45,234 bases of DNA from an uncultured Shimia sp. (GTDB lineage Bacteria; Pseudomonadota; Alphaproteobacteria; Rhodobacterales; Rhodobacteraceae). A model generated the notes under the pieces. It was given only the letters and a program-made list of their open reading frames with translations. It was not told the origin of the DNA and made no database searches. Location of the stretch: assembly GCF_913054185.1 (NCBI RefSeq), contig NZ_CAJXIV010000021.1, forward strand, positions 1 to 45,234. The letters run 5' to 3'. The translations under genes and the position numbers were made by a program. This document shows, piece by piece, positions 41,772 to 45,234 of this stretch (within the stretch, counting starts at the first letter, position 1; every line of letters begins with the position of its first letter).

Positions 41772-44015
41772 TCACCCCATACGTGCGGCTGATGTGCGAC
41801 TTTCAAGCCCATGTGCAATGGCTCGCAACAACTCGGCACGCCGCACTGGCTTGGGCAGGAAACCGTTCATGCCAGCCTCCAAACAGGCCTGACGGTCGCT
41901 GCGGTATGCGTTGGCGGTCAGAGCGATGATATGGGGTTGGGTCGGCATCTGCTTGCGAATGAAGCGGGTGGCATCAAGCCCATCCATGACCGGCATTGAC
42001 ATGTCCATGAGCACAATCTCCGGCTCGTGCTGCTTCACCATCTCAACTGCCTCTTCGCCGTTTACCGCAGTTACCAAGGTGAGCGGCAGATCCTTCAACA
42101 GCTTTTGAACAAGGAACCGATTGGTTCGGTTGTCTTCCGCCAGCAGGACAGTTGTGCCTTCAAACACGGCTGAGTCCGGCAATACATCTGGGTCCGCCAC
42201 GCGCTTTGCAGGCAGATTGACTGACGGAAAGTCCACTTGGACAACAAAACAAGAGCCAACATTCACAGCGCTGGTTGCGACAACATCGCCGCCCATCATG
42301 CGGGCCAATTGGCGGGAAATTGCGAGACCCAAACCGGTGCCGCCAAACCGGCGCGTGGTGGCGGCGTCAGCCTGCGCAAATTGGTCAAACACGTGCTCAA
42401 TTCGATCCGGCGCGATGCCGATTCCGGTGTCGGTCACGGAAATTTCCAGCCCGTGATCCGGGCCTTCTTTCACGGTGCCAACCTGGACGGTCACGTTGCC
42501 GGTTTCGGTGAACTTGATGGCATTGCCAATCACATTCACCAAAATTTGACGCAACCGACCGTCATCCCCCCACACGGTGCGCGGGAGATTGTCAGCTGTT
42601 TCAATGATAAGGGGAATGCCCTTTGCGGCTGCCTGTGGGCGCATCAGATTGACCACTTCGTCCAGACAAGGCTTTAACTCAAAAGCGATGGAGCTGATCT
42701 TGAGATGACCGTCCTGCAATTTTGAGAAGTCGAGAATGTCGTTGATGATGGTCAGAAGTGCCTCAGATGAATGGCGAATGGTTTGCACATAAAGCGCTTC
42801 TTCTGAGCTGAGTTTCGCGTCACTTAGCAGGTCTGACATGCCAATAATGCCATTCATGGGTGTGCGGATTTCGTGACTCATTGTCGCCAAGAAAGCGGTT
42901 TTGGCGCGCTCGCCCATTTCTGCGGCCCGTTTTGCCTCCGCCAATTCCGCCTCACGCTGCTTTTTGAGGGTGATATCGCGATCCACTGAGACGACCATCT
43001 CCAAATTTCCGCGATCATCAAACACTGGGGACAGATTGGTCTCCACCCAAAAAGCCGCACCGATTTTGGTGTAATTGACGTTTTCACCGTGGGCCGGCAC
43101 GCCATCTTTGATCGCCTGAGTGAAGCGCCGCAGGGTTGCGGGATCAGACCTGGGACCATGAAGGTATTGAGTGGGATGTTTTCCAACAACCTCGGACAGC
43201 TTGTATCCGGTTTTACGGGTAAACGCCGGGTTGACCCATAAGGTATTGGCTTGCGCATCCAGCATAATGATACTGTCGACGGCATTTTCGGCAATTGAGC
43301 TGAGCCTGCGCCCTTCGCGTTGACGCTCCTGCAAAGAGGCGTTGGCTTTGGCCAGCTCAAGCCCCTGTTCAATTTGTCGACGTTGTTGGCGCAACTCCCG
43401 AAGGCGACCAGTTGTGACGTAGCTGACAAACGGCAGCATCGTGTAGGCCACCATCATGGTGGCAACGATGTTGTAAAAAAGCTGCTCCCGCTGGTACTGC
43501 AGGGCGTAAAAATCAGCGACAAACAACCCGACCACTGTAGCTCCATACACCAGAAGGCGTGCAATGGCCGCTCTTTGATGGAAGGCCAGTGCCATAATCG
43601 CATTGACGGCACCTGAACCCATGTAGGCCAAACAAAGTAGCAACGCCGCGTCCCGTGGAATGGCGGACCACAGGATGGTGACAAAGGCTGACAAACCCAG
43701 AGCCTGAGCAAAAGCGGTGACGGTGGTTTTAAATTGGATCTGTTTGACCGACACACCGCGATTGAGCTGCTTCTCCACGCCGCGCAGTAGCGTGGTATCC
43801 AGCATCTCGCCAAACAAGGAGACACCAAACGCCATCAAGCCAGTCACAGGCGACACCGTGAAGGCGAGAAGCAGTGCCCCAAAAAGCGACAGCGACTGGC
43901 GCGTATAGAAATGGCGCAGTCGACCACGCGCATAACGCACCAACAAACCTTCAGGCGTATTGCGCTTGTCAAAAGCCTCTAGAGCCCGGTTAAGTTCGTG
44001 AATTTCCGCAGCCAT
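41772..44015 (-). CDS. Membrane hybrid sensor histidine kinase
   Basis: The 747-residue protein has an N-terminal membrane region with about five to six hydrophobic segments (residues ~40-200, including ATVVGLFVADFYALQY), a PAS domain (~240-350, AENAVDSIIMLDAQANTLWV), a HisKA domain with His381 in ATMSHEIRTPMNGIIG, an ATPase domain (~480-600, N box Asn498, DTGIGIAPDRIEHVFDQF), and a receiver domain (~620-735; Asp671, Lys722). The receiver is complete. It lies between pncA and pncB on the same strand, with 73 and 74 base gaps, so a role in NAD-precursor sensing is possible but unproven. No partner response regulator is present. Confidence 0.92.
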   Translation of the reverse strand: MAAEIHELNRALEAFDKRNTPEGLLVRYARGRLRHFYTRQSLSLFGALLLAFTVSPVTGLMAFGVSLFGEMLDTTLLRGVEKQLNRGVSVKQIQFKTTVTAFAQALGLSAFVTILWSAIPRDAALLLCLAYMGSGAVNAIMALAFHQRAAIARLLVYGATVVGLFVADFYALQYQREQLFYNIVATMMVAYTMLPFVSYVTTGRLRELRQQRRQIEQGLELAKANASLQERQREGRRLSSIAENAVDSIIMLDAQANTLWVNPAFTRKTGYKLSEVVGKHPTQYLHGPRSDPATLRRFTQAIKDGVPAHGENVNYTKIGAAFWVETNLSPVFDDRGNLEMVVSVDRDITLKKQREAELAEAKRAAEMGERAKTAFLATMSHEIRTPMNGIIGMSDLLSDAKLSSEEALYVQTIRHSSEALLTIINDILDFSKLQDGHLKISSIAFELKPCLDEVVNLMRPQAAAKGIPLIIETADNLPRTVWGDDGRLRQILVNVIGNAIKFTETGNVTVQVGTVKEGPDHGLEISVTDTGIGIAPDRIEHVFDQFAQADAATTRRFGGTGLGLAISRQLARMMGGDVVATSAVNVGSCFVVQVDFPSVNLPAKRVADPDVLPDSAVFEGTTVLLAEDNRTNRFLVQKLLKDLPLTLVTAVNGEEAVEMVKQHEPEIVLMDMSMPVMDGLDATRFIRKQMPTQPHIIALTANAYRSDRQACLEAGMNGFLPKPVRRAELLRAIAHGLESRTSAARMG

Positions 44016-44088
44016 TTCCCAGTCTTCACAACCTACTAATGATGGGTAAATGACCGAACTTTGGTTAACAAACCAAGAAGATTATGCC

Positions 44089-44685
44089 TCAAATGCGAGA
44101 AATACCTGCGTCATCCATGGCTTTTTCAGCAGTCGCAAGGGAGCCATCCAAGTCAATCGCGCGGCAGAGACCTTGGCGTAAATTGACGTTGAAGCCAAGC
44201 CGTGCCGCATCCAAGGCGGAAAACTGAACACAGAAATCTGTTGCCAGGCCAACCATGGTGAGTTCCGACACGCCGAGGCCTTTGAGGTAACCATGCAAGC
44301 CTGTTGGAGTTTTCTGGTCGTTCTCAAAAAACGCGGAGTAGCTATCAATCTCTGGGTTCATGCCTTTGCGGATGATCATGTTGGCGCGGGTCACATTGAG
44401 ATCGACATGAAGGGCCGCGCCGTTGCTGCCCTGCACACAGTGGTCTGGCCACAACACCTGAGGGCCGTACGGCATATCGATCAGCTCATAGGCAGATTTG
44501 CCGTTGTGGCTGCTGGCAAAAGACGAATGGCCTGCCGGGTGCCAGTCTTGGGTCAGGACAACCGTGTCGAACTCCGCGATAAGCGCGTTGATGCCGGGGA
44601 CAATCTGATCGCCTTCGGGCACGGCCAGCGCACCGCCGGGGCAAAAGTCGTTTTGCACATCAATCACAATCAAGGCGTTGGACAT
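44089..44685 (-). CDS. pncA: Nicotinamidase (PncA)
   Basis: The 198-residue enzyme converts nicotinamide to nicotinate, feeding PncB. The catalytic triad is Asp9 (VIDVQNDF), Lys107 (IIRKGMNPEIDSYSAF) and Cys152 (LATDFCVQFSALDA). Metal ligands are in TQDWHPAGHSSF (Asp47, His49, His53). These are the standard features of the isochorismatase-like hydrolase family. It lies 63 bases downstream of the amidohydrolase gene. The start is ATG 44685. Confidence 0.95.
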   Translation of the reverse strand: MSNALIVIDVQNDFCPGGALAVPEGDQIVPGINALIAEFDTVVLTQDWHPAGHSSFASSHNGKSAYELIDMPYGPQVLWPDHCVQGSNGAALHVDLNVTRANMIIRKGMNPEIDSYSAFFENDQKTPTGLHGYLKGLGVSELTMVGLATDFCVQFSALDAARLGFNVNLRQGLCRAIDLDGSLATAEKAMDDAGISRI

Positions 44686-44748
44686 TTTGGTCTCCTCAAG
44701 TTGCGCAGAGCCTTATCAACTGCGGCGCGCAGGTCAACGTTTCTCCGC

Positions 44749-45234
44749 CTATTCGGCGGCCAGGCTGTTGGTCTCCGGCTGGCCCAAACGGGCAATTTGG
44801 GCGACCACCTGCGTTAGTCGTTCGCGGAAGCTGTCAAAATCGGAATTTGGCCGAATGCTGGCCTCATCCATGTAGAGCGACCGGTCGATTTCAACCTGAA
44901 CCGCATGTTGCGCCTTAAGCGGACGGCCATAGTGCTGTGTGACATAAGCCCCGGCAAAAGGTGTGTTGCGGGAGACAACAAAACCCGCCTTTAGAAAGGC
45001 CGCTTCGATTTGGTCCACCAGTTCCACATCTGCTGCGGCACCAAAGCGGTCTCCAAGTACTACTTCGGGACGCGGCACGCCGCGACGTGTTGCGCTTTCC
45101 ACGGCCTCTCGGGGCATGGAGTGGCAATCCACCAAAATGGCCTCGCCAAATTTTTCACGGGCGGCCTCCAGCAGCGCCTGGAGTTCGGCATGGTACGGAC
45201 GCCAATACGCATCAATTCTGGCGTCCGCCTCAGC
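44749..45234 (-). CDS. N-formylglutamate amidohydrolase-like protein (partial, runs off the window)
   Basis: The reading frame is open to the window edge, so the start is missing. The visible 161 residues hold the metal-binding motif ILVDCHSMP, DAYWRPYHAELQALLEAARE upstream of it, and NTPFAGAYVTQHYGRP with a likely metal His, typical of the N-formylglutamate amidohydrolase/HutG family, which frees glutamate in histidine degradation. Other members of this family act on other N-acyl amino acids. The product is inferred from family only. Confidence 0.8.
   Translation of the reverse strand, partial: AEADARIDAYWRPYHAELQALLEAAREKFGEAILVDCHSMPREAVESATRRGVPRPEVVLGDRFGAAADVELVDQIEAAFLKAGFVVSRNTPFAGAYVTQHYGRPLKAQHAVQVEIDRSLYMDEASIRPNSDFDSFRERLTQVVAQIARLGQPETNSLAAE

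Overview
The window looks like a chromosomal segment of a marine alphaproteobacterium of the Rhodobacterales (Roseobacter group). The evidence is the moderately high GC content, the flgL-flgK-flgE-motB order with CtrA-like boxes, the FlgK/FlgE/MotB sequence types, a TamA-TamB pair, and a kbl-tdh operon behind an XRE-cupin regulator. I see no rRNA, tRNA, insertion sequence, integrase, prophage or CRISPR, so this is mostly core or core-like chromosome. The assignment is by family resemblance only and no species is claimed.

Layout. 1-3878: end of a flagellar cluster on the minus strand (motB, flgE, flgK, start of flgL), with a CtrA-like box upstream of motB and another upstream of flgE. 3900-10069: a PlsC acyltransferase diverging from tamA-tamB, an outer-membrane assembly operon with a 1-bp TGATG overlap. 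10076-13569: a TetR regulator with a palindromic operator, a GNAT acetyltransferase, a small membrane protein, and a Tat-exported nitroreductase-like protein in an operon with a MarR regulator whose TTG start overlaps the upstream gene. 13658-18083: threonine degradation to glycine and acetyl-CoA (kbl-tdh, XRE-cupin regulator, paired palindromes), then a thiolase. 18210-25689: penicillin-binding protein 1C and a very large alpha-2-macroglobulin with an N-terminal PAN/apple domain, two bases apart or less. 25847-31229: a soluble hybrid histidine kinase, YaaA, RecQ and YggT. 31355-35841: a thioesterase, then MFS exporter-mepA-phytase-like esterase with overlapping ends, then a queuosine-precursor transporter. 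35842-36210: the longest gene-free stretch, with a terminator, an alternative pairing partner for it and an 11-bp repeat array. 36211-40408: arfB, an aminotransferase-family phospho-lyase with its kinase, and an HxlR regulator diverging from an alpha/beta hydrolase across three operator-like repeats. 40405-45234: NAD salvage genes pncB and pncA on either side of a membrane hybrid histidine kinase, and a partial N-formylglutamate amidohydrolase.

How the parts fit. Several local regulator-target modules can be read with candidate operators: MarR with the nitroreductase-like gene, HxlR with the hydrolase, XRE-cupin with kbl-tdh, and TetR with itself. The cell-envelope theme is strong (TamAB, PlsC, PBP1C with A2M, MepA, flagellum).

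The least explained signals are two intergenic arrays of an 11-bp unit (18146-18200 and 36103-36146) that share a consensus although they lie next to unrelated genes, and the switch-like noncoding region before arfB. These are the best candidates for something undescribed. Everything here was read by eye from sequence; no search or folding program was run.
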